Below, one piece after another: positions 1 to 6,817 of a stretch of DNA of 14,657 nucleotides. Made by a program: the position numbers and the translations under genes. The DNA is from Nitrospira sp. (GTDB lineage: Bacteria; Nitrospirota; Nitrospiria; Nitrospirales; Nitrospiraceae): positions 1-14,657 of the forward strand of contig JABMDG010000058.1 of the NCBI GenBank assembly GCA_015904045.1, in the 5' to 3' direction. The notes beneath the pieces are model-generated. The model did no database searches, was not told the origin of the DNA, and saw only the letters and a program-made list of their open reading frames with translations. Numbering within the stretch: the first letter of the stretch is position 1; every line of letters begins with the position of its first letter.

Positions 1-2
1 GG

Positions 3-344
3 GGGTGCGCCGCCCTCGCGGATGTTCAATCGACTCAGATCCGATGCCCCGGTTCAGTCCAGACGAAGGTCAGCGCGACAAAACAGTCGGTGAAGGTTTC
101 TTACACGGAACCGTCCGTGAGCATCGAAGGAAGTCCTCTCACCGATCTGGCCAAGACCACCATTTACTACGACCTGGGCAGCGGACGCGTCCTGGCCAAG
201 GACATACCCGCAACCAAGCCGACGGGCGGAGGGCAAATTTCTCAGACGATTACCGTACCGGTTCAGGAGAAAGGGGAACAGCCTGTCCGGATCTGCGTGA
301 CGGCCACTGACCGCCATGGAAACGAAAGTGCGATGGTACCCTGA
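3..344 (+). CDS. C-terminal part of a small exported protein (5' end outside window)
   Basis: The frame is open from the first bases to the TGA at 342-344, so the gene starts upstream of the window. The first visible residues, GCAALADVQ, look like the end of a signal peptide: either an ALA|D signal peptidase I site or, if Leu-x precedes the Gly-Cys, a lipobox. The mature part is about 100 residues, rich in beta-prone segments (TKVSATKQSVKVSYTEP, then QTITVPVQEKGEQPVRICVTATD). The final 'RICVTATDRHGNES' resembles the last strands of fibronectin type III or Ig-like modules. Two cysteines in the mature part could form a disulfide. No function is recognised. An ATG-like start at 90 (a GTG) is unlikely, because coding character continues upstream of it. 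Confidence 0.6.
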   Translation, partial: GCAALADVQSTQIRCPGSVQTKVSATKQSVKVSYTEPSVSIEGSPLTDLAKTTIYYDLGSGRVLAKDIPATKPTGGGQISQTITVPVQEKGEQPVRICVTATDRHGNESAMVP

Positions 345-402
345 TCTCGCCGTGGATGTCTCAGGAAGCCCGCATGCATGATGATCGTCGTGCAAGAACA
401 TG

Positions 403-414
403 AGAAACGTTTCT
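403..414. promoter_or_regulatory. 12-bp perfect palindrome upstream of the 446 gene
   Basis: AGAAACGTTTCT at 403-414 is a perfect 12-bp palindrome, 32 bases before the ATG at 446. A TATAGA hexamer follows at 432-437, a possible -10 box. The palindrome would then sit around the -35 position, where an operator or activator site could lie. No particular regulator is implied. Confidence 0.25.
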
Positions 415-445
415 GGGTTTGCTGAAACTTTTATAGACTCTCTCC

Positions 446-871
446 ATGACGGACATCATCAAGCCCAGCGTCCAGGCCTTCCTGGTCTGCGATCAGGTGA
501 TCGAAGACAGCCTGACGAAGAAGAAAAGCCTGATCGGCATCTTCACGCACCTGCAAGCCGCCGTGTTTCCCTTCCAGCATCAGCAGATGGGACTGTATTT
601 TTGCCTGACGGACGCCGAAGGCACGTACCACTTTGACATCGATTTAGTCTGTCTCAACGACGATCAACTCGTGTGCCGCGCCACGCTTCCCAACATCCAT
701 ATCCTGGATCGCCTGCAGATTTCCGATTTCGGCATCAATATTCCCTCGTTGGTCTTCCCCGCTCCCGGTCGTTATGAGTTCCGATTGCGGATGGAGGGGC
801 ATCTCATCGCGCAAAAAGACTTCGATGTGATGCAGATGGCACACCCTCAAGCAACCGAGCCGTCCTCCTAG
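446..871 (+). CDS. Conserved hypothetical protein, DUF6941-like
   Basis: This 141-residue soluble protein has no signal peptide or membrane segment. Its N-terminal 'PSVQAFLVCDQVIEDSLTKK' followed by 'SLIGIF' resembles a family of short bacterial proteins of unknown function that I associate with the name DUF6941; that name is from memory. The middle alternates short beta-prone strands (GLYFCLTDAEGTYHFDIDLV, then PAPGRYEFRLRMEG), suggesting a beta-sandwich. The ATG at 446 has no Shine-Dalgarno sequence, and a TATAGA at 432-437 would place transcription start close to the ATG, so the mRNA may be nearly leaderless. It lies upstream of glnS in the same direction with an 86-base gap; no functional link is evident. 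Confidence 0.6.
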   Translation: MTDIIKPSVQAFLVCDQVIEDSLTKKKSLIGIFTHLQAAVFPFQHQQMGLYFCLTDAEGTYHFDIDLVCLNDDQLVCRATLPNIHILDRLQISDFGINIPSLVFPAPGRYEFRLRMEGHLIAQKDFDVMQMAHPQATEPSS

Positions 872-957
872 CCGATTCCCTGTTCCTCCTCTCCTCCCCT
901 CTGTGGTAGAAGAAGTCTCGCCTGTTCGCGTCAACGTCCCGGTTGAGAGGACGAGTC

Positions 958-2581
958 ATGACGACATCGCCTTCGAGTCACTCTGATTTCATTCGCGAAC
1001 TCGTTGCGGGGGAACTCGCCGCCGGGAAACATGCCGGTCGAGTCGTGACCAGATTCCCCCCCGAACCGAACGGGTATCTCCATATCGGCCATGCCAAGTC
1101 GATCTGCCTCAACTTCGGCATCGCCAACGAGAATCCCGGCGGCATCTGCCACTTGCGGATTCGACTGGCACGACAAGCTGTTTTATGCGTCGGACTATTT
1201 CGAGCGGCTCTATGGCTTCGCCGTCACGTTGATCAAGAAGGACAAGGCCTACGTCGATAGCCTCTCCGCGGATCAGATGCGGGACTACCGTGGCACACTC
1301 ACCGAACCGGGACGAAACAGCCCGTTCAGAAACCGCCCCGTGGAAGAAAGCCTCGCGCTGTTCGAGCGCATGCGGGCAGCCACGTTTCCGGACGGTGCGC
1401 ATGTGTTACGCGCCAAGATCGACATGGCGTCTCCCAACATCAATCTCCGCGACCCGGTCCTCTATCGTATCCGGCACGCCGCTCATTATCGGACGGGAAC
1501 CGCCTGGTGCATTTATCCCGCATACGATTTTGCGCATCCCCTGTCCGATGCGATTGAAGGAATCACGCATTCGATCTGTACCCTGGAATTCGAGGATCAC
1601 CGTCCGCTGTACGACTGGGTCGTCGCAGAAACCGATGCCCCTCACCGCCCGCAGCAGATCGAATTCGCCCGGCTCAATCTCACCTTCGCCGTCATGAGCA
1701 AGCGCAAGCTGCTCGAGTTGGTTGAAAAGAACCTGGTAGCCGGATGGGACGATCCCCGCCTGCCGACCCTTAAAGGGCTCCGCCGCCGAGGCGTCACCCC
1801 GGACGCTATCCGCGCCTTCTGTGAACATATCGGCGTGGCCAAACGGGATGCCGTAGTTGAAATGCAGCTGCTCGAGCATTTCATTCGCGAGGATCTGAAC
1901 AAGCGGTCACCCCGCGTGATGGCGGTTCTCAAGCCGTTGAAGGTCATCATTGATAATTATCCTGAGCAGACAGCAGAGGAGTTGGATGCCGTCAACAATC
2001 CGGAAGACCCGTCGGCGGGGAGCAGGCAAGTCCCTTTTTCCAGAACGCTCTATATCGAGCAAGACGATTTTCGAGAAGATCCCCCCAAGCAGTTTTTCCG
2101 CCTGGCGCCGGGCCGGGAAGTCCGGCTGCGTTATGCCTATATCATCAAATGCTTGGGAGTCGTGAAAGATCCGCAGACCGGCGCGATCACGGAACTGCAT
2201 TGTACGTACGACCCGGAGACCAAGAGCGGGGCATCTCACGAACAGCGCAAAGTGAAGGCCACCATTCACTGGGTGTCCGCGCCACACGCGGTTCCGGCGG
2301 AAGTACGCTTGTATCATCCCCTTCTGACCGCCGACTTATCGAAAGTCCCGTCCGATCAGGATTGGACCCGGTACCTCAATCCCCAATCCCTCGAACGCCT
2401 CACTGATTGTGTGGTCGAACCCAGCCTCCGCGGGGTTCAACCGGGCACACGCGTTCAGTTCGAGCGGCAAGGTTACTTCTGTGTGGACCCGGATTCTTCG
2501 GCACAGACACCGGTCTTTAACCGCACCGTCTCGCTCAAAGACGCCTGGGCCAAGATTGAAAAATCCCAGCACCCACGTTAA
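958..2581 (+). pseudogene. glnS: Glutaminyl-tRNA synthetase gene, broken by an internal ~74-nt deletion
   Basis: The product would charge tRNA-Gln with glutamine (class I aminoacyl-tRNA synthetase, cytoplasm). ATG 958 follows GAGAGG at 945-950. Codons 1-67 read through the signature [12 protein letters not shown] (HIGH at residues 42-45) to ICHLR. At 1158/1159 the frame changes by +1 and the family sequence resumes at 1160 with [18 protein letters not shown], running to the TAA at 2579-2581. The MSKR signature (KMSKS equivalent) is at 1694-1705. Comparison with E. coli GlnRS shows about 25 residues missing between ...HLR and FDW. These begin FDDTNP and include the Asp (Asp66 in E. coli) that contacts the glutamine amide. 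Loss of 74 nt explains both the gap and the shift. With the segment restored, the length would be about 565 residues, normal for the family. As written, translation yields only a truncated protein. It is either a real null mutation or a sequence/assembly error; elsewhere the reading frame looks well conserved. Confidence 0.85.
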
Positions 2582-2603
2582 CGACTTATTGGGGAGGTAC
2601 CGA

Positions 2604-3647
2604 ATGCTCGCGACCAAAGGCTACGCCGCATTAACCGCGAAAGCTGCCTTGCAGCCGTTCACATTTGAACGGCGAGCAGTCGGCGACCGCGATGTCCGTA
2701 TCGAAATCTCGCACTGTGGCATTTGCCATTCGGACATTCACCAAGCCCGTAATGAATGGGGCATCTCCCTGTTTCCGATGGTGCCGGGGCATGAGATCAT
2801 CGGAACAGTCACACAAGTCGGCACGGCGGTGACAGCCTTCAAGGTCGGGGATCGCGCCGGTGTCGGCTGCTTCGTGGATTCCTGCCGAACCTGTCCGGCC
2901 TGCCGCGAAGGCTTGGAGCAGTATTGCGACGGCGGTACGCTCTGGACCTACAGTGGGCAGGACAATGCAGGCCGGGTCACGCAAGGCGGCTACTCGACTC
3001 AGATTGTGGTGGACGAGAACTATGTCTTGCGCATTCCCTTGACGCTCTCGCCGGCTGGATCCGCACCGCTGCTCTGTGCCGGTATCACGACATACTCTCC
3101 TCTTCGCCAATGGGGGGTGGGGAAGTATCACAAACTGGCCGTCGTCGGCCTGGGTGGGCTCGGCCATATGGCCGTGAAATTCGCCAAGGCGATGGGAACC
3201 GAGGTCACGGTGTTGAGCACGTCAGAAAAGAAACGGGAGGATGCGAAGCGCTTGGGTGCCGCGGACTTCGCGGTGACGTCTACCCCGCAGGCCTTGAGTA
3301 AACTCCAAGGCTACTTCCACTTCATTCTCGATACCGTCTCCGCTCCGCATGATTACAATACCTATTTGAACCTCCTCAAGACGGACGGCACCATGATTCT
3401 CGTGGGCGCGCCGGAAAAACCGGCGCCAGTCGAGGCCTTCTCGCTCATTTTCAAGCGGCGGCGTCTGGCCGGGTCCCTCATCGGCGGCATTCGCGAAACC
3501 CAGGAGATGCTCGACTTTTGCGGCACGCACAAGATCGAATCTGACGTCGAAGTCATTCCGATCCAGCAGGTCAACGAAGCCTACGAGCGCGTCCTCAAAA
3601 GCGACGTGCGGTACCGGTTCGTCATCGACATGGCGTCGCTGAAGTAA
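2604..3647 (+). CDS. Zinc-dependent NAD(P) alcohol dehydrogenase, cinnamyl-alcohol dehydrogenase/YahK group
   Basis: This 347-residue medium-chain dehydrogenase/reductase probably reduces aldehydes to alcohols with NADPH. The start is ATG 2604, preceded by a strong GGGGAGG at 2591-2597; an open frame extends upstream into glnS but is a shadow. Catalytic zinc ligands are C38 (HCGICHSD), H63-E64 (GHE) and C158 (LCAGITTY). The structural zinc set is C94, C97, C100 and C108. The Rossmann motif GLGGLG is at 182-187, and the following VLSTSEKK resembles the Ser-containing loop that accepts the NADP 2'-phosphate. The length equals that of E. coli YahK (349). It starts 22 bases after the glnS stop, so it is probably cotranscribed with it, though no functional link is obvious. 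The substrate cannot be told from sequence. Confidence 0.9.
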   Translation: MLATKGYAALTAKAALQPFTFERRAVGDRDVRIEISHCGICHSDIHQARNEWGISLFPMVPGHEIIGTVTQVGTAVTAFKVGDRAGVGCFVDSCRTCPACREGLEQYCDGGTLWTYSGQDNAGRVTQGGYSTQIVVDENYVLRIPLTLSPAGSAPLLCAGITTYSPLRQWGVGKYHKLAVVGLGGLGHMAVKFAKAMGTEVTVLSTSEKKREDAKRLGAADFAVTSTPQALSKLQGYFHFILDTVSAPHDYNTYLNLLKTDGTMILVGAPEKPAPVEAFSLIFKRRRLAGSLIGGIRETQEMLDFCGTHKIESDVEVIPIQQVNEAYERVLKSDVRYRFVIDMASLK

Positions 3648-3683
3648 AGACTGGATCAGTACCGGATGGTGCTGGAAAAGAAG

Positions 3684-3757
3684 TGGCTGGGGGACTAGGA
3701 ATCGAACCTAGGTAGCCGGCTCCAAAGGCCGGCGTCCTACCGCTAGACGATCCCCCA
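3684..3757 (-). tRNA. tRNA-Gln(UUG)
   Basis: The reverse complement folds as a 74-nt tRNA with encoded CCA. The acceptor stem is TGGGGGA/TCCCCCA, the D arm lies around GTCTAGCGGTAGGAC, the anticodon stem is CCGGC/GCCGG with loop CTTTGGA, and the T stem is CTAGG/CCTAG with loop TTCGATT. The anticodon TTG is complementary to 3723-3725 and reads CAA. Discriminator G precedes CCA (3684-3686). It lies 45 bases beyond the second tRNA-Gln and is probably processed from the same transcript. Confidence 0.95.
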
Positions 3758-3802
3758 GCGCGGTACGGAAATACACCCCTGACGGTAAGGGCTGGGAAAG
3801 AT

Positions 3803-3876
3803 TGGCTGGGGGACTAGGAATCGAACCTAGGTAGTCAGATCCAGAGACTGACGTCCTACCGCTAGACGATCCCCCA
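3803..3876 (-). tRNA. tRNA-Gln(CUG)
   Basis: This is a 74-nt tRNA on the minus strand with the same acceptor, D and T arms as its neighbour and encoded CCA (3803-3805). The anticodon loop is CTCTGGA, giving anticodon CTG (opposite 3842-3844), which reads CAG. The anticodon stem TCAGT/TCTGA leaves a U-U pair at 31-39, next to the loop. It starts 36 bases after the gltX stop on the same strand. Confidence 0.95.
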
Positions 3877-3912
3877 ACCGGAGTTCAACGTAATATAGGA
3901 CGGCAGCGCGCG

Positions 3913-5334
3913 TCAAGACGGACCGGCTTTGGCGCGTTCGATCCCCTGCCGCAGACGGATGAGTGTGCGTTCTCGCCCCAAGACCTCCATGACTTCAAAG
4001 AGACCTGGGCTCGCGGTCCGACCGGTGAGGGCGACTCGGACAGGCTGGGCCAGTTGGCCCATCTTGATCCCTTCTTCTTCAACCAGTTTTTTGAAACCCT
4101 CTTCCCATGACGACTTGGAAAAACCTGGTAGGGCCTCGAACCGAGCCAGGAGTTTCTGAAGAACCGGCGCCATCGCGGGTGTCAGAAATTTCCTGGCCGC
4201 TTCTTCCTCATACACCACCGCCTCGCCGAAATACGGCTTGACCCACTCGACCATCTCGACGAGCGTCTTCGTTCGTTCCTTGACCAACACAACAAGCTGA
4301 GCCAGCCATTCGGCGGACGCCTTCCGAACCTGGTCCCCCAACCCGGCCTGTTCCAGCAAGGGCACCAGCATCTCGGCAACCTGGCCGGGTGGACAGGTCT
4401 TGATGTATTCCGCATTCATCCACAACAATTTGTCGGGATTGAAGACGGCTGCCGACGTTTGCACGTGTTTCCAGGAAAACTTTTCGATCAATTCCTGCCG
4501 CGTGAAGAGCTCCTGATCGCCGTGGGACCAGCCGAGCCGGACCAGGTAATTCACCATCGCCTCCGGCAGATAACCCATGTCTTTGTAGGCCATGATCGAC
4601 GTGGCCCCATGGCGTTTGGAGAGCCGGGTCTTGTCCGATCCTAGAATCATCGGCAAATGCCCAAAGCGAGGAATAGGGAACCCCAGCGCCTGAAAGATCG
4701 GCACTTGTCGCGGTGTGTTGGTCAGATGGTCATCCCCTCGGACGACATGGGTGATCTGCATCAGCGCGTCATCGACCACCACGGAAAAATTATACGTGGG
4801 ATAGCCGTTAGACCGGAGGAGGATGAGATCGTCCAGAACGGTATTGTCGAATATGATCTTGCCCTTAATCAGATCATCGACCACGGTCTGTCCTTCTTGC
4901 GGCGCTTTGAAGCGGAGCGCTGCGTCTCCGGTCGGCGTCGCGATCCCACGGTGACGGCACCGGCCGTCGTAGCGGGGTGAGAGGCCTTTGGCCTCGGCTT
5001 CTTTGCGCCGAGCCTCTAACTCCTCCGCCTTGCACACACACCAGTACGCCTGGCCCTGTTCGAACAACTTCAGCGCATGACTCCGATAGACCTCCATCCG
5101 CTCGGTCTGCCGGAACGGCCCCTCGTCCCAGTCGAGCCCGACCCATCTCATGCCTTCAATGATTGCATGAATCGATTCGTCGGTCGAACGGCTCTGGTCC
5201 GTGTCCTCGATGCGGAGGATGAACATCCCATGCTGTTGGCGTGCGAACAGCCAATTGAACAGGGCTGTACGGACCCCTCCAATGTGGAGAAACCCGGTCG
5301 GACTCGGAGCAAATCGAACGCGGACTTGCGTCAT
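3913..5334 (-). CDS. gltX: Glutamyl-tRNA synthetase
   Basis: This 473-residue class I synthetase attaches glutamate to tRNA-Glu; in organisms with the indirect pathway, a non-discriminating form also charges tRNA-Gln for GatCAB. The N-terminus has RFAPSPTGFLHIGGVRTALFNWL (HIGH variant HIGG) and FILRIEDTDQSRS. A zinc-like site CVC...CRH follows YW, matching the C-x-C...C-x-H arrangement of E. coli GltX. DKTRLSKRHG is the KMSKS equivalent. The C-terminal half (from about residue 300) is the helical anticodon-binding domain, ending IRLRQGIERAKAGPS. The length is typical. The ATG at 5334 fits the family N-terminus MTQVRVRFAPSPTG. The two tRNA-Gln genes follow on the same strand. Whether it discriminates against tRNA-Gln depends on the anticodon-binding residue equivalent to Thermus Arg358, which I could not align confidently. 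Confidence 0.96.
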   Translation of the reverse strand: MTQVRVRFAPSPTGFLHIGGVRTALFNWLFARQQHGMFILRIEDTDQSRSTDESIHAIIEGMRWVGLDWDEGPFRQTERMEVYRSHALKLFEQGQAYWCVCKAEELEARRKEAEAKGLSPRYDGRCRHRGIATPTGDAALRFKAPQEGQTVVDDLIKGKIIFDNTVLDDLILLRSNGYPTYNFSVVVDDALMQITHVVRGDDHLTNTPRQVPIFQALGFPIPRFGHLPMILGSDKTRLSKRHGATSIMAYKDMGYLPEAMVNYLVRLGWSHGDQELFTRQELIEKFSWKHVQTSAAVFNPDKLLWMNAEYIKTCPPGQVAEMLVPLLEQAGLGDQVRKASAEWLAQLVVLVKERTKTLVEMVEWVKPYFGEAVVYEEEAARKFLTPAMAPVLQKLLARFEALPGFSKSSWEEGFKKLVEEEGIKMGQLAQPVRVALTGRTASPGLFEVMEVLGRERTLIRLRQGIERAKAGPS

Positions 5335-5370
5335 GATGAACCCGCATGAATAAAGGTTTTTGCTGGCATC

Positions 5371-5400
5371 TCTATAGCATGCACGGAAAAGTGTTGTACA
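5371..5400 (-). promoter_or_regulatory. Candidate promoter for gltX and the tRNA-Gln pair
   Basis: On the minus strand, TGTACA (5395-5400, 4/6 to TTGACA) and TATAGA (5371-5376, 4/6 to TATAAT) are separated by 18 nt. A TG lies one base before the -10 (TGC-TATAGA), an extended -10. Transcription would begin about 30 bases before the gltX ATG. No terminator is seen between gltX and the tRNAs, so this promoter could serve all three. Confidence 0.35.
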
Positions 5401-5467
5401 GAATGGATGCTATCCGGCTCTTTCTTCTGAGCTAGCCTTCTGCTATGAAGTCGCCATAGGACAAGGC

Positions 5468-6169
5468 ATGGCGGAACCGACACAGACGGCCAAGGTGCTT
5501 TCCGTTACCGATCTCACTCCGAACGTCCGTCAGCTGATCGCTCTGCCAAAGACCCAGAAGCTGTCCTTCCAGCCCGGCCAATGGGTGTCTTTAAAATTGC
5601 CGGTCGGAGCAAAACAGCCCCTCACCCGCGCCTATTCCTTGGCAGCTCCGGAATCACCTTCCGGCGAATTGACCTTGGTATTTGACCGGGTCCCGCAGGG
5701 AACGGGCTCGGGTTACCTCTACCGGCTGAGGGCCGGGGACGAAGTGTCTTTGTCAGGGCCCTACGGCAGGTTCGTGCTGCCCGAATCGCTCGATCGTGAA
5801 CTGCTGTTCGTCACGCACTACACCGGCCTAGTCCCAGTCAGATGTATGGTGAAAGCCTTGTATGCCCACCGTGAAACTCCTCCGGTTCTCGTGATCGCTG
5901 TCGGGCCCGCGGAGGACGAGCTGCTCTATCACCTGGAACTGCTCTCACTTGCCGTGATGCGTGCCTCATTTCGCTACCTCCCACTCGTGGCGTCGAGTGA
6001 AGAGTCGGCTGTCGCCTTGACGATCAGCATGCTGCGGCCGCTGATTGAAGGCAAATCCGAAGTCATTCCGATGCTCTGCGGGAGGAGGGGGTTTGTGCAT
6101 CCCTTGCGGAGTTGGTTTATGGAAGCGGGCTATGACCGGAAAGAAGTGAAGACGGAAATGTACGACTGA
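5468..6169 (+). CDS. Ferredoxin/flavodoxin reductase-like FAD-NAD(P) oxidoreductase
   Basis: The 233-residue cytoplasmic protein has two modules. Residues ~1-100 form an FAD-binding beta barrel with FQPGQWVSLKLP, the flavin motif RAYSLAAP, and GTGSGYLYRLRAGDEVSLSGPYGRF. Residues ~105-233 form a nucleotide-binding module ending in CGRRGFVHPLRSWFMEAGY and EMYD, consistent with this superfamily's C-terminus. The usual glycine-rich loop (GTGI-x-P) reads YTGLVP in FVTHYTGLVPVRCM, so the first glycine is missing and nucleotide use may differ. ATG 5468 has an AGG at 5458-5460. It converges on the [2Fe-2S] ferredoxin of the ISC locus, making it a good candidate electron donor to Fdx; this is inference from position and family. 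Confidence 0.8.
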   Translation: MAEPTQTAKVLSVTDLTPNVRQLIALPKTQKLSFQPGQWVSLKLPVGAKQPLTRAYSLAAPESPSGELTLVFDRVPQGTGSGYLYRLRAGDEVSLSGPYGRFVLPESLDRELLFVTHYTGLVPVRCMVKALYAHRETPPVLVIAVGPAEDELLYHLELLSLAVMRASFRYLPLVASSEESAVALTISMLRPLIEGKSEVIPMLCGRRGFVHPLRSWFMEAGYDRKEVKTEMYD

Positions 6170-6175
6170 AAATTG

Positions 6176-6250
6176 TTAATCGTGAATCGTTAACGGTGAA
6201 TCGTGAGATTCTCCTCTTGCGCTTAGCCGAATAACGTTTAACGAATAACG
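6176..6250. repeat. Heptanucleotide-periodic repeat tract between two convergent genes
   Basis: The spacer contains consecutive 7-mers TTAATCG, TGAATCG, TTAACGG, TGAATCG (6176-6203) and then AATAACG, TTTAACG, AATAACG (6230-6250). The units on the two sides look like variants of one family read in similar phase. It lies between the 3' ends of the reductase gene and fdx. No clear rho-independent terminator was found in it. Confidence 0.6.
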
Positions 6251-6270
6251 CGGCAACGAATGTGGACGAA

Positions 6271-6687
6271 TCAATGCCCTTCCCGAACGAGGTTCTTGTT
6301 GACCGCCGGAATTTCGACGACAATATCTGTCGTGCCGTTGGGCACACACTGGCAACCCAGTCGTGATTGCAGGGTGGTCATCGGCGCTTCATCGAGCTGA
6401 TCGAACTCGTCATCGGTACCTTCGTTGCAACTGTCGAGTCCTTGCTTGACCACCACGTGACAGGTCGAGCAGGCGCAGACCCCTCCGCAGACGTGTTCCA
6501 AGTCCACCCCATTTCCCATGGCAATATCCAAAAGGCTCCCGGGAAGCCCGGTCTCACCATACGGAATTCTAGCCGGATCGACGGTCACTTTGGTACTGGC
6601 GCCGTCCGGCTGAATATACGTCACAGTAAATGCGGTCTTTGGAAGCTCGTAGTCGGCTTTTTCAATATAGGGGTTTGTCCCGCCCAT
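6271..6687 (-). CDS. fdx: [2Fe-2S] ferredoxin of the ISC system
   Basis: This 138-residue adrenodoxin-type ferredoxin supplies electrons for cluster formation on IscU and for IscA chemistry. Cluster ligands are C67, C73, C76 and C112 in HVCGGVCACSTCHVV and SRLGCQC. This is C-x5-C-x2-C-x35-C, the same spacing as E. coli Fdx (C42, C48, C51, C87). The protein is about 25 residues longer at the N-terminus than E. coli Fdx, with the extension MGGTNPYIEKADYELPKTAF. The start ATG 6687 follows AAGGA at a normal distance on the minus strand. In E. coli fdx lies between hscA and iscX; here it is divergent from iscR and may share its operator. Confidence 0.93.
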   Translation of the reverse strand: MGGTNPYIEKADYELPKTAFTVTYIQPDGASTKVTVDPARIPYGETGLPGSLLDIAMGNGVDLEHVCGGVCACSTCHVVVKQGLDSCNEGTDDEFDQLDEAPMTTLQSRLGCQCVPNGTTDIVVEIPAVNKNLVREGH

Positions 6688-6726
6688 CCCGTTGTTCCTT
6701 TCTTCGCAACCTAACCCGACTCTATG

Positions 6727-6756
6727 TTGACAGGCTAGAAACCTGCGTGATATTGT
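6727..6756 (+). promoter_or_regulatory. Candidate iscR operon promoter
   Basis: A perfect -35 box TTGACA (6727-6732) and TATTGT (6751-6756, 4/6) are 18 nt apart. TG at 6748-6749 makes an extended -10 (TGATATTGT). Transcription would start near 6763, giving a leader of about 55 nt before the iscR ATG, with the 25-bp palindrome starting about 10 bases into the transcript. Confidence 0.55.
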
Positions 6757-6772
6757 TTATCCGACCTAAATG

Positions 6773-6797
6773 ATCGGAGACCATTATAGTCTCCGAT
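6773..6797. promoter_or_regulatory. Probable IscR (Rrf2) operator, perfect 25-bp inverted repeat
   Basis: ATCGGAGAC, a 7-nt spacer CATTATA, then GTCTCCGAT form a perfect 9-bp inverted repeat. The total length (25 bp) and the GAC-N7-GTC core fit the E. coli IscR type 1 site as I remember it; about 18 of 25 positions agree with that degenerate consensus. It sits in the fdx/iscR divergent gap, 20 bases before the iscR ATG. Its centre forms the -10 box of a minus-strand promoter. Autoregulation by apo/holo IscR is therefore likely, on both arms. Confidence 0.75.
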
Positions 6798-6812
6798 AAG
6801 ATGGATCGGCAA
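6783..6812 (-). promoter_or_regulatory. Candidate fdx promoter overlapping the IscR palindrome
   Basis: On the minus strand a perfect TATAAT (6783-6788) is preceded, 18 nt upstream, by TTGCCG (6807-6812, 4/6 to TTGACA). The -10 lies inside the spacer of the 25-bp palindrome, so a bound regulator would occlude it. Transcription would begin near 6776, leaving an ~90-nt leader before the fdx ATG. Confidence 0.5.
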
Positions 6813-6817
6813 TAGAC

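Noticed and set aside
1150..1165. Programmed frameshift in glnS
   Set aside because: A recoding event cannot restore the ~25 missing residues, including FDDTN; there is also no slippery heptamer or downstream structure.
2409..2603. Longer N-terminus for the alcohol dehydrogenase
   Set aside because: The upstream frame overlaps the glnS C-terminus, while ATG 2604 has a strong GGGGAGG and matches the family length.
3687..3876. Direct repeats around 3684-3876 as a CRISPR or attachment site
   Set aside because: The repeated blocks are the shared acceptor, D and T arms of two tRNA-Gln genes.
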